DNA of 64,000 nucleotides from positions 1,302,001 to 1,366,000 of the forward strand of contig NZ_CP026538.1 of assembly GCF_004135975.1 (NCBI RefSeq), given 5' to 3'. The notes under the pieces are model-generated. The model made no database searches. It was not told where the DNA came from and worked only from the letters and a program-made list of their open reading frames with translations. This document shows positions 1 to 8,485 of the stretch, one piece after another. This stretch comes from Solidesulfovibrio carbinolicus. GTDB taxonomy: Bacteria > Desulfobacterota > Desulfovibrionia > Desulfovibrionales > Desulfovibrionaceae. The position numbers and the translations under genes were made by a program. Positions within the stretch are counted from its first letter, which is position 1; each line of letters opens with the position of its first letter.

Positions 1-1
1 G

Positions 2-787
2 AGCATAGCGGCCGTGTCCGAGGGCGGCGGCATCGCCATGTACGAACCGCTGCCCGTGCGTGTCCACAAGTCGACCACGGCGGCCGACCTGAGCACCTTG
101 CAGGTGCTCAAGGGCGAAAGCCTGGACACCTGGGCCCGGGGCAAGACCGACTACCTGCGCCGGGCCGTGCGCCGTACCACCGAAGCCCTGTGCGCCCGGG
201 CGCTGTCCGGCAAGCTGCGTTGGCCGGTCGCCCTGGAAAAAGGCGGCTTCGACGTGTTCGAGGTCGTCTATGGCGCGATCCTGTCGGTCACCCCGGACAA
301 GACCTGGAACGCCGCCGACGTCAAACTCAAGGACGTCTACACCTGCCTGTCCGACATGGAAGAAGCCATCCAGGACGGCGGTTTCGGCGGTCAGGTTGAG
401 ATTTGGGCCGGCAAGGACGCCTACAACGCCCTTTTCGTCATCGCCGAGAACTCCAAGACCACGGCGCAAATCCGGGTGGAGATCACGAGCCAGGGCATCA
501 ACGTCGGCGGCTACCTGGTCAAGCGCCGGTCCGAAAAGCACCGCGACCCGGAGTCCGGCACCATGGTCCCGGCCGTGCCGAACGGCACCGTGCGCATGAT
601 CGCCCTCGATGCCGGCCACAAGCTGCCGTACTGCGCCGTGGACGACCTGGACGCCAATCTCCAGCCGCTGCCGCTGTTCGTCAAACCGGTCAAGACCGAC
701 AACCCGAGCGGCTACCAGCTCATCGCCGAGTCCAAGCCGTTCCCGGTCGTCAACACCCGGGGCGTGTGCGACGCCGTGGTGCTGTGA
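2..787 (+). CDS. Phage major capsid protein (gpE-like), 5' partial
   Basis: The reading frame is open from the window edge, so the N-terminus is probably missing; a GTG at 14 is the first possible internal start. The 262 visible codons end with a layout resembling the C-terminal part of lambda gpE-type major capsid proteins: a segment on residue-level handling of a genome-head domain, then a basic-acidic turn and a C-terminal strand motif (IAESKPFPVV) close to the stop. The family is usually about 340 residues, which fits a loss of some 80 residues at the left edge. It lies 3 bp ahead of a gp36-like gene, the usual head-to-neck order. The capsid assignment rests on remembered family resemblance and gene order, so it is moderately sure. 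Confidence 0.6.
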   Translation, partial: SIAAVSEGGGIAMYEPLPVRVHKSTTAADLSTLQVLKGESLDTWARGKTDYLRRAVRRTTEALCARALSGKLRWPVALEKGGFDVFEVVYGAILSVTPDKTWNAADVKLKDVYTCLSDMEEAIQDGGFGGQVEIWAGKDAYNALFVIAENSKTTAQIRVEITSQGINVGGYLVKRRSEKHRDPESGTMVPAVPNGTVRMIALDAGHKLPYCAVDDLDANLQPLPLFVKPVKTDNPSGYQLIAESKPFPVVNTRGVCDAVVL

Positions 788-790
788 GGC

Positions 791-1252
791 ATGGCCATGG
801 CCTACGTCACCCTCGCGGACCTCCGGGCGGTCATCCAGGAAAGCGACATCCTGGACTTGGTCAACGACGCCGGCACAGCCACGGACCTGACCGACCCGGC
901 CGTGGCCCTGATCCTGGCCGAGGTCTTTGACCAGGCGTCCCAGGAGGTCGACGCGCATCTGGCCGGCGTGGCCGAGGTGCCGCTGGCCACGCCGCCCAAG
1001 ATCGTGCGCAACCTAGCCGCCCGGATCGCGCGGTACCGGCTCTACCAGCGCCGCCCCAACCTCGGGGACATCATCAAACCCGTGGCCGCCGACTACAAAG
1101 GGGCCGTTGACCTCCTGGCGCAGTTCGCCGCCGGCACGCTCACACTGCCCGGCACCGTCAATGGCCAACCGATTGTCGCGGGCGATAGCGGCCTGTCCGT
1201 GGCCAGCGCCCCCCGCCGGTTCGGGGACGATTTCTGGCGGAGGATGGGCTGA
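791..1252 (+). CDS. Mu gp36-like head-completion protein (DUF1320)
   Basis: This 153-residue protein begins MAMAYVTLADLRAVI and contains a helical core followed by the segment around RYRLYQRRPN, the pattern of the DUF1320/Mu gp36 family of small head-tail joining proteins. The length is typical. The ATG at 791 follows the capsid stop by 3 bp and the stop codon overlaps the start of the next gene, so it is part of a tightly packed virion operon. A role in completing the capsid-tail connector is known for the family position only; it is not shown by this sequence. Confidence 0.75.
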   Translation: MAMAYVTLADLRAVIQESDILDLVNDAGTATDLTDPAVALILAEVFDQASQEVDAHLAGVAEVPLATPPKIVRNLAARIARYRLYQRRPNLGDIIKPVAADYKGAVDLLAQFAAGTLTLPGTVNGQPIVAGDSGLSVASAPRRFGDDFWRRMG

Positions 1253-1749
1253 TGTACCTGCTCGTTGAAGTGATCGTCGGCCCGGCGGCCGGTTTGCTTG
1301 GCCGGATCGCGGCCCTGCTTGGCGACATGACGCCGGCCATGGACCGGATCGGCCTGGCCCTGGTGTCGTCGATCCAGGAAAACTTCGAGCTGGGGCACTC
1401 CCCGGACGGCCAGCGCTGGAAACCGAGCCGCCGGGCCGTGCTCCAGGGCGGCCAGACCCTGGTCGATACCGGCGCGCTCATGAACGGCATCGTGCATGAG
1501 GCCGCCGCCGACCAGGTCACCGTCGGGCCGAGCGGTCCCTCGCTCAAGTATGCGCGCATCCATCAGGAAGGCGGCGAGATTCGCCCGAAGTCGGCCAAGG
1601 CGCTGTTCTTCCGGGGGGCCGACGGCCAGGCGCGCACGGTCCAGGTGGTCCGCATCCCGGCCCGGCCCTACATGGGCATGAGCGCCGAAGATTGGAACAC
1701 CATCGGGAACGTGCTCATCGAATACCTGGGAGTCGCCGCCCATGGTTGA
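1252..1749 (+). CDS. Phage virion morphogenesis protein (Mu gpG-like)
   Basis: The 165-residue product carries the family signature of phage virion morphogenesis proteins: an N-terminal amphipathic helix, the central WKPSRRAVL-LVDTGALMNGI block, a YARIHQEGG motif and the C-terminal RPYMGMS segment. These proteins act in tail completion or head-tail joining (Mu gpG, P2 gpS group). Its start overlaps the stop of the gp36-like gene, and its end overlaps the next gene by 8 bp, indicating translational coupling within the head-neck operon. Confidence 0.85.
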   Translation: MYLLVEVIVGPAAGLLGRIAALLGDMTPAMDRIGLALVSSIQENFELGHSPDGQRWKPSRRAVLQGGQTLVDTGALMNGIVHEAAADQVTVGPSGPSLKYARIHQEGGEIRPKSAKALFFRGADGQARTVQVVRIPARPYMGMSAEDWNTIGNVLIEYLGVAAHG

Positions 1750-2182
1750 AATCCACGAGATGGAAAACGCGCTGGTGGCCAGACTCGAACCCCTTCGGGA
1801 CAGCCACGGCGTGCGCGAGATCAAGACCTACGGCGACGATCTGGCTCCCGAGCAGCTGCCCAAGCTCTTGCCCAACCTGCCGGCCTTGCTCGTGGTCTAC
1901 GCCGGTTCGGTCATCGTGGATCACGGCCAGCGCCAGGTCGACCGGGGAGCCTACTTCGTTTTTGCCTGCGCCAAGTCGCTTCGCAGCAACCAGGACGCCC
2001 GGGGCGGCGCGATGGGAGTCTATCCGCTCCTTGGCCTGGTGCGGCGGACCCTGCACGGCCAGGAAATCTTCCCGGACATGCCGGCGCTGCTCAAGCGCCA
2101 GGAAACCTTTCTGTCCCGGCCGGATCTGACGGCCTGTTACGCGGTTTACGAGATCGCCCAGCCGTATCTGCTCGGCGAATAA
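1742..2182 (+). CDS. Mu gp37-like protein (DUF1834)
   Basis: A 146-residue protein that starts inside the end of the gpG-like gene. It has the DUF1834/gp37 layout: N-terminal helix (MENALVARL), the core strand PALLVVYAG and a C-terminal helix-strand ending YEIAQPYLLGE. In Mu-like phages this gene sits between gpG and the tail sheath or tube genes, exactly as here, where the tail tube gene follows by 12 bp. Its precise role is unknown; a neck or tail-terminator function is inferred from position. Confidence 0.7.
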   Translation: MVEIHEMENALVARLEPLRDSHGVREIKTYGDDLAPEQLPKLLPNLPALLVVYAGSVIVDHGQRQVDRGAYFVFACAKSLRSNQDARGGAMGVYPLLGLVRRTLHGQEIFPDMPALLKRQETFLSRPDLTACYAVYEIAQPYLLGE

Positions 2183-2194
2183 GGAGACAGGCAC

Positions 2195-3364
2195 ATGCCC
2201 GCACAGCAAGAACAGAAAACCCAGCTGACCCGTAAGGCCGTGGTTCTGGCCAAGGTCGAGGAGACCTATGGCCAGCCGCCGGCCATGGAGGCCAAAAACG
2301 GCGTCCTGGTCAACAACGGCGTGGACGTGGAACCCACGGGCGAAAAGGTCAAGCGCGACGTGGTGCGCCGCACCTTTTCGCCGGCCGGCGCGGTCATCGG
2401 GGCCAAGAAGATCATTTTCAAGGCCACGGTGGAACTGCGCGGCGGCGGCCTGGACGCCACCGGCAAGGTGCTGCCGCCGGACTCCGAACCGTTCCTGCTG
2501 GCCTGCGGCGTCCAGCGCACCGACGTGGTGCGGCTGGCCGTGTCCTCGGTGGCCGGCTTCCTGCTCGGCGAAGAGATTGCCGGCTCGACTTCCAACGCCA
2601 AGGGCACCCTGCATCATATCGACGGCGACAATACCTTGGTGCTCAAGGCCGTGACCGGCACGTTCCAACCCGAACCGGTGACCGGCGCGTCGTCCACCAC
2701 CCTGGCCGACGTGACTTCGGCCGCGCCCGGCATCGAGTACCGGCCGATTACCGCCGACCCCCAGGACCAGGCTTCGACCTCGGTCCTGTTCCACAAAAAC
2801 GCCATCCTCTACACCGTGGTCGGGGCGCGCGGCACGTTCACCCTCAACTGCGGCGTCAACAAGTATCCGCTGATCGAATACACGCTGACCGGCCTTTGGA
2901 CCGATCCGGCCGACGCCCCGACCATGCCCGTCCCGGATTACCCCAAGCACAAGCCGCCCATGTTCATGGGCGCGAACCTGGTCATCGACGACTACCGGCC
3001 CGTGGTCACCGAACTCACCTACGCCATGGGCAACACCATCGTGGATCGCCTGGACGCCAACGCCGCCGACGGCATGGTGGGCGTGCTCATCACCGGCCGC
3101 GAAGCCACCGGCACGGTCAATCCGGAAATGGACGCCCTGGCCAGCTTCAACCCCTGGACCAAGTGGAAGGCGGCCCAAACTTCGCGCATCGCCACCTTGT
3201 TCGGCAGCGACCCCGGCAACCGGGTTCGCCTGGAGCTGCCGGCCGCCCAATACGACGGCCTCAAACACGCCGAGCGCTCGGGCATCGCCGCCTATACAGC
3301 CAACTACATCGCCAACGCCCACCGGGACGAAGGCGACGACGAATGGCGCATGACCATCCTCTAA
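2195..3364 (+). CDS. Phage tail tube protein
   Basis: The 389-residue product is preceded by a good ribosome site (AAGGAGA, 2181-2187). Sequence blocks such as EETYGQPPAM, a long beta-rich middle and FKATVELRGGG resemble the tail tube proteins of siphoviruses and Mu-like prophages. It would polymerise into the inner tail tube. No tail sheath gene lies between the gp37-like gene and this one, and the tape measure follows two reading frames downstream, so the tail is probably non-contractile. The call depends on position plus general resemblance. Confidence 0.65.
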   Translation: MPAQQEQKTQLTRKAVVLAKVEETYGQPPAMEAKNGVLVNNGVDVEPTGEKVKRDVVRRTFSPAGAVIGAKKIIFKATVELRGGGLDATGKVLPPDSEPFLLACGVQRTDVVRLAVSSVAGFLLGEEIAGSTSNAKGTLHHIDGDNTLVLKAVTGTFQPEPVTGASSTTLADVTSAAPGIEYRPITADPQDQASTSVLFHKNAILYTVVGARGTFTLNCGVNKYPLIEYTLTGLWTDPADAPTMPVPDYPKHKPPMFMGANLVIDDYRPVVTELTYAMGNTIVDRLDANAADGMVGVLITGREATGTVNPEMDALASFNPWTKWKAAQTSRIATLFGSDPGNRVRLELPAAQYDGLKHAERSGIAAYTANYIANAHRDEGDDEWRMTIL

Positions 3365-3389
3365 CCCCTTCTCACGCAAAGGAGCACGT

Positions 3390-3887
3390 ATGTCGGGAAA
3401 CCAGCCCATGCTCGTTTTGGGCGGCAAGTACGTCCTGGAGATGAAGGATCGCCTGTCCGGGGCGAACCTGGAGTTCCACTACCGTTTGCCGATCCAGGCC
3501 GAGCGGGACGCCTACACCAAGGCCACGGTCCAGCACAAAGGAAACAAGGTCCGGTCGAAGGCCAACGTCTTCACCGAGCAGGCCGCCCTGGGCAAACGGG
3601 TGCTGATGGGCTTCAAGAAAGGCCCCTTGGCCGATGAAAGCGGCCGGATCATCAGCTCGGACAAGACCGATCCGGACTTCAATCCGGACTGGAAGGATCT
3701 GCTCGAAAAGTACCGGCCGGACCTCCTGGCCGCCGTCGGGCAGCGGGTCCTCAAAACCACGGAAACCGCCGAGGAAGAAGGCCTCTTCGAAGTCGTGGAG
3801 GACTTCGGCGAGGACCCTTCGAATCCGTTGTCCGGCGACACTTCGAAGGATGCGCCGGACCAGACCGCCCCCTTGCCGAATGCCTAG
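3390..3887 (+). CDS. Tail assembly chaperone (gpG-type frame)
   Basis: This 165-residue protein lies between tail tube and tape measure, the fixed place of tail assembly chaperones. It has an N-terminal beta-rich half and an acidic C-terminus (ETAEEEGLFEVVEDFGED). It starts with ATG at 3390 after a strong AAGGAGC site. The frame ends with TAG at 3885, but a -1 frame that has no usable start codon continues to 4096, so this is probably the short (G-like) product of a programmed frameshift pair as in lambda G/GT. The function is inferred from position. Confidence 0.6.
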   Translation: MSGNQPMLVLGGKYVLEMKDRLSGANLEFHYRLPIQAERDAYTKATVQHKGNKVRSKANVFTEQAALGKRVLMGFKKGPLADESGRIISSDKTDPDFNPDWKDLLEKYRPDLLAAVGQRVLKTTETAEEEGLFEVVEDFGEDPSNPLSGDTSKDAPDQTAPLPNA

Positions 3888-4096
3888 ACGCCAATGGGCC
3901 GTGGCTGCGGGCGGCCTGCGCCGGTTGCGACAAGCGCCAGGCCGTCCGTAGCCCGTATGTGAGCTACCTGATCTACCTGCGCACCAAGCGGTTGGGCGGC
4001 TATCCCTTCGGCCAGGAGGACCTGGCCGAACAAACTTGGATCGATCTGGGAATTCTCGAACTCTATTACCAAAGCCAGCAACCGAGATTGTTTTAA
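3638..4096 (+). CDS. -1 frame extension of the tail chaperone (GT-like product)
   Basis: In the -1 frame relative to the chaperone gene, the sequence is open from 3638 (after a TGA at 3635-3637) to the TAA at 4094-4096. The part beyond 3881 reads like real protein, with a CAGCDK Cys pair, SPYVSYLIYLRTKRLGGYPF and a C-terminus ELYYQSQQPRLF. There is no ATG, GTG or TTG in this frame before about 3950, so independent initiation is unlikely. No classical X XXY YYZ heptamer is visible. A CCCCC run at 3868-3872, just before the zero-frame stop, would allow a single tRNA-Pro to slip back perfectly. The 3' end is 3 bp from the tape measure start. Confidence 0.5.
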   Translation, partial: KRPDHQLGQDRSGLQSGLEGSARKVPAGPPGRRRAAGPQNHGNRRGRRPLRSRGGLRRGPFESVVRRHFEGCAGPDRPLAECLDANGPWLRAACAGCDKRQAVRSPYVSYLIYLRTKRLGGYPFGQEDLAEQTWIDLGILELYYQSQQPRLF

Positions 4097-4099
4097 GCC

Positions 4100-7000
4100 A
4101 TGTCCACCCCCGAAAACCGCGTCCGCATCGTCATCGAGACCGACAACGCCTCGGGACGTCGGGGCATCCAGGAGACCGTTGCCGACCTGGATGCCCTGGC
4201 GGCCAAGGGGAAGGCTGTCGACCTCGCTGGCGTGCTCAAGCTGGATGCCAGCGCGGTGACGCAGCCGGTGGCCAAGGCGACCCAAGCCGTGGACGGCCTG
4301 GGGGCCACGGTCAAGAAGGCTGGCGAGGACGCCGGCGCGGCCATGGCCACGGTCGGGGCCGAGGTGAAAAAGGTCGGAGCCGAGGCCGACGCCGGCGGCA
4401 AGACCGGCCGCGCGGCCATGCGCAACCTGGGCACGGGCGCAGCCGAAGCCAAAGCCCAGGCCGAGGCGCTCGGCGCGAACCTCTCCGACATCCGGACGCT
4501 GGCCGCCCAGCTGGCTCCGGTCCTGGTCGCGGCTTTTGGCGTTGACCAGGTCATGGCCTTCGCCAGCCAGGTGGTGGGCGCGGCCATAGCCATGGAACAG
4601 CTCGCCGCCACCTACAAGGCCGTGTTCAAGGACAACGCCGCCGAACAGCTCCGCTATGCCGCCGGCATGGCCGACGCCTTCGGCAAGAGTCTGTTGGACG
4701 TGGCCGGCGCGTACAAGAAGTTCGCGGCCGCTTCCGAAGCGGTCGGCCTGTCCACGGACAACCAGCGCCGCACCTTCGAGGCGGTCACCGCGGCCATCAC
4801 CAAGGTGGGCGGCAGCTCCCACGATGTGGCCGGCGCGTTGCTGGCCCTGGAGCAAATGCTGTCCAAGGGGACCGTCCAGGCCGAGGAATACCGCCAGCAG
4901 TTCGCCGAACGCATTCCCGGCGCGCTCAAGATGGGCGCGGACGCCCTGGGCGTGACCACGGCGGCGTTCCAAAAGATGATGGAGAACGGCGAAGTCATTT
5001 CCAATGACTTCATCCCCAAGCTGACGACGCAGCTTGAGAAGTTCGGCGACGGCTGGCAGGCCACGGCCGACACCGCCGCCGCCAATGCCGAGCGCCTCAA
5101 GAACTCGTTTCTGGAGCTGTCCAACTCCCCGGCTTTGACCGGATTCGTGACCGTCGTCGAAAAGGTCGGCACGGCCTTCAACAAGAACCTGACGCACAAC
5201 CTCGAACAGTTCACGGTGACCTACCGGGCGCTCATGGCCGAGGCCAAGGGCGAGCTTTCGCCGTTCGCCACCTGGAGCAACTCCCTGGAGGACCTCAAGA
5301 AGCAGCTCGACGCCCTGGACCAGCGCAAGGCGACCTACGTCAAGGACCTCAAGGACCAGGCCCAGGGCCTGGCCGAAGCCCTGGTCAAAGTCCAGACCCA
5401 TCAAGTGGATTTCGGGCCGTCCGGCGAGACGGTCGACCAACTGCGGGCCAAGCTCAAGTGGTTCCAGGAACAGATCACGGCCCTGACCGGCCAGACCTGG
5501 GTGGTCAACGTCGTGGCCCAGGTGGACAACTCCCAGCTCGTCCAGGCCAAGGCCTACATTCAGGACCTCATCAAGGGCACGACCGAATACAAGACCCGGA
5601 GCCTTGAGGCGAAGCAATACGCCCTGGACAACGCCGTCAACATCGTCGCCAGCAACAAGACGACGGTTGAAACCAAGCTGGCCAATCCGAATCTTGACCT
5701 GCGCGAGGCCGATGCCTTGTCCCGGGAACTGCAAAACCTCAACGGCCAGCTCGCGGACGCAAGCCTGGGGTACAAGGAGCTGGGCAAGCAGCGCGAGGAG
5801 CTGGCCAGACAGCAGATCAAGGACAACGGCGCGGTGGCCGGCTTCAACGCCGGCCGGGGCGGCGTCAATGAGTCCGAACTGGACAAGGGCACCCGGGTGT
5901 CCGACGCCCATGCCCTGTCCATCGCCCGCCAGACGGACGCCTATGCCGAACTCCAGGCCGGATTGACCAATCTGCCGGGGTATTACGAGAAGGTGCGCCG
6001 CATCCAGGAGGCCGAGGACAACACGGTCAAGAACCTGACCAAGTCGAGCAACGCCGCCGCCAATGCCATGGAACGTTTTGAGTCCCGGGGCGCGGCCTAT
6101 CTCCAGTCCATGGAAAACCAGATGGACGCGCTTTCGGCCCAGCTTGGCGGCGATAGCCTGGCCGCCGATCTGGCCAAGGTCGACAAGCGCTACGACCAGC
6201 TGCGAGCGACTATCAAAAACGCCATGATCGGGGCCAAGGGCGACGTGGCCGACTACCAGGCGGCCCTGGCCAAACTCGATGAGGCCCGGGCGCTGGAAAA
6301 GCAGATCGTCCAAGTCAAAGCCTGGGAAAAGGCCATGGATACGGCCGCTGCCACCCTCAAGGAGCTTGGTCGCCTGACCGGCGACCCGGACTTGCTCTAC
6401 GCTGGCGCGACAACGGAACTCCAAAAGTGGGAGGAAGCCCAGGAAAAAACTATCAAGAGCTCCTACGCTAACGAGGCCGACCGCGTTCGAGCCTTGGCCG
6501 AACTCAAGGAAGAGGTGCGCCTCAAGGAGCTGGAGAACCAGAAAAGCGCCTTCGCCGAGCTGGCCGGGGTGTCCGACAACTATTGGAAGGCCGCCTGGGC
6601 GCTGCTTGATGAGCACCTCAAGCGGGTCAAGGACAACTGCGACAGCGAAGTGGCCTATGAGGCCTACGCCGCCAAGAAACGGTCGGAACTGCGCAAGCAG
6701 GAGATCGAGGACCGGCTTGAGTACGAGACGGATTTCCTTTCGACGTTAAAAGACGCTCTGTCTCTGGAATTCGGGCTTTACAAGGACGCCGGCACGCGTC
6801 GGCGCGACGCCTGGGTGTCGCTGTCCAAGGAGATCGCGACCGGCGTCCATGACCTGTCCGACGCCATTGCCGGCGGGGCCACCGACGCCTTCAAGGCCTG
6901 GATCACCGGCAGCGGGAGCATGGCCGACGCCTTCAAGTCGGCCATGGATTCCATGCTCGACTACCTCATGACGATCATTCAGAAAATGATCGCCTATGCC

Positions 7001-8485
7001 CTGGAAAACTACGTCATCATTCCCATTGTCGAGTCGGTGGTGGGCGCCGACTCCGGTTCGCTGACCGGCTCCGCCTCCGGCTCGGGCACCAATTCCCTGT
7101 CATCCTCCGCTTTGTCCAAGATCACGAGCAAGGCCACGGATTATGGCATTTCCAAGGGCTTGAGCTACGTCGGCGACCTGTTCAGCAGCGGCGGCACCTC
7201 CCTGGCCTCGCTGTCCGCCGCCTCGGCCACGGAAATGGGAGCCCTGGCCTCGACCGGGGCCGGCGCGGCCACCACGGCGGCCATGACCGGCACCACGGCC
7301 GGCGGCCTGGGCGGCTATACCGCCGTCACCTCGGGCGCGGCCTCGGGCGGGGCGTTGGCCGGGGCTTCTTCGGCCGGCATCGGCCTGGGGACCGCCCTTG
7401 GCGTGGTCGGCGGCGTGGCGGCCCTTGGCGGCCTGCTGGCCATGGGATTTTCGCAGACCAAGACCGAGGAAAAGACCGGTTCCGGCATCCGCGTGGCCAT
7501 CATCGGCGATTCCACCAACGTGACCGGCACGGACTATTACAAGGTTACGACCAGTTCGATGCTTGGCGGTTCGTCCACCTCGCACGAAATCCGTTCCACC
7601 GGGCCGGCGGACTCCGAAACGACCAGCGCGGTCAATGACGCCCTTGGCACCTACACCACGGCCATCAAGGCCGGCTTCAAGGAGCTTGGCGTCGAGACCG
7701 CCGACAGTTTGAAGAACTTCTATTTCCCGGAATGGGACGTCGCCCCGGGCCAGGAAGAGGACTATTACAAGAACGTCTCCAACGCCAAAGTGGGCAAGAT
7801 ATTGGCCGATTCGGGCCTGACCGGGGCCTGGTCGGCCATCGCGGAAGAGGGGGAATACTGGATCGAGCAGCTTGACCGCCTCTATTCCTCCCTGGCCACG
7901 GTGGGCACGGCCACCAAGCAGATGGGCCTGTCCCTCGAAGCCCTGGCCGGCGAAGACTACATTGCCGCCCTGGTCGACAAGATGGCGGCGGCCGAAGACT
8001 CGGCCGGGACGGCCAGCCTGGACTTCGAATCCCTGGCCGGCGTGCTGGATGACGAAACCCTGGCTTCGCTCAAGGACATGCAGGAGCAAGCCGCCGCCAC
8101 CGGCGAGGAAGTTCAGGCCACAAACGAGCAGCTCCGCCAGCTCGCCCTGACCCAATACGCCAGCGAGATCGTGGCCGCCTTCGGCTCCACCGACGCCGCC
8201 CAAAGCGCCTTCAACCGGTTTTTCAGCAACGCTTATTCGTCCACCGAGCAGGCGACCCGGCTCATGCAATACTACGCCGAGGGCGCGGGCGAGGCCATCG
8301 GAGCGCTCAACCAGTCGGGCGTGACCCTGGAAAACTTCTGGTCGTCGTACCGCGCGGCCATGGAATCCGGTCCCATGAGCGCCGGGGAGCTCAAGGCCTG
8401 GGACGACGCCGCGCAGTGGGTGGAGGCCTGGGGTTCCTCCCTGCAATCCGCCGGGCAGACCTGGGACGACCCAATCAGACCTTGA
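4100..8485 (+). CDS. Tape measure protein, N-terminal and central part
   Basis: The 1461-residue product begins with a helical, Ala-rich region and then the tape-measure N-terminal domain (about residues 140-330; segments YKKFAAASEAVGL and QQFAERIPGALKMGADALGV are characteristic). Long coiled-coil helices follow, then a hydrophobic, Gly/Ala-rich segment around residues 1060-1130 that could insert in membrane during DNA ejection. Tape measure proteins set tail length and are expelled with the genome. The frame stops at 8483-8485, but the -1 frame continues the same protein to 9504 (separate entry), so this gene is interrupted or frameshifted near 8470. Confidence 0.85.
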   Translation: MSTPENRVRIVIETDNASGRRGIQETVADLDALAAKGKAVDLAGVLKLDASAVTQPVAKATQAVDGLGATVKKAGEDAGAAMATVGAEVKKVGAEADAGGKTGRAAMRNLGTGAAEAKAQAEALGANLSDIRTLAAQLAPVLVAAFGVDQVMAFASQVVGAAIAMEQLAATYKAVFKDNAAEQLRYAAGMADAFGKSLLDVAGAYKKFAAASEAVGLSTDNQRRTFEAVTAAITKVGGSSHDVAGALLALEQMLSKGTVQAEEYRQQFAERIPGALKMGADALGVTTAAFQKMMENGEVISNDFIPKLTTQLEKFGDGWQATADTAAANAERLKNSFLELSNSPALTGFVTVVEKVGTAFNKNLTHNLEQFTVTYRALMAEAKGELSPFATWSNSLEDLKKQLDALDQRKATYVKDLKDQAQGLAEALVKVQTHQVDFGPSGETVDQLRAKLKWFQEQITALTGQTWVVNVVAQVDNSQLVQAKAYIQDLIKGTTEYKTRSLEAKQYALDNAVNIVASNKTTVETKLANPNLDLREADALSRELQNLNGQLADASLGYKELGKQREELARQQIKDNGAVAGFNAGRGGVNESELDKGTRVSDAHALSIARQTDAYAELQAGLTNLPGYYEKVRRIQEAEDNTVKNLTKSSNAAANAMERFESRGAAYLQSMENQMDALSAQLGGDSLAADLAKVDKRYDQLRATIKNAMIGAKGDVADYQAALAKLDEARALEKQIVQVKAWEKAMDTAAATLKELGRLTGDPDLLYAGATTELQKWEEAQEKTIKSSYANEADRVRALAELKEEVRLKELENQKSAFAELAGVSDNYWKAAWALLDEHLKRVKDNCDSEVAYEAYAAKKRSELRKQEIEDRLEYETDFLSTLKDALSLEFGLYKDAGTRRRDAWVSLSKEIATGVHDLSDAIAGGATDAFKAWITGSGSMADAFKSAMDSMLDYLMTIIQKMIAYALENYVIIPIVESVVGADSGSLTGSASGSGTNSLSSSALSKITSKATDYGISKGLSYVGDLFSSGGTSLASLSAASATEMGALASTGAGAATTAAMTGTTAGGLGGYTAVTSGAASGGALAGASSAGIGLGTALGVVGGVAALGGLLAMGFSQTKTEEKTGSGIRVAIIGDSTNVTGTDYYKVTTSSMLGGSSTSHEIRSTGPADSETTSAVNDALGTYTTAIKAGFKELGVETADSLKNFYFPEWDVAPGQEEDYYKNVSNAKVGKILADSGLTGAWSAIAEEGEYWIEQLDRLYSSLATVGTATKQMGLSLEALAGEDYIAALVDKMAAAEDSAGTASLDFESLAGVLDDETLASLKDMQEQAAATGEEVQATNEQLRQLALTQYASEIVAAFGSTDAAQSAFNRFFSNAYSSTEQATRLMQYYAEGAGEAIGALNQSGVTLENFWSSYRAAMESGPMSAGELKAWDDAAQWVEAWGSSLQSAGQTWDDPIRP

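Noticed and set aside
1715-8446. Long minus-strand ORFs (up to 910 codons) opposite the phage tail genes
   Set aside because: They are antisense shadows in high-GC DNA: no ribosome sites, biased His/Gly/Arg composition, and the plus-strand genes have recognisable families and coupled starts.
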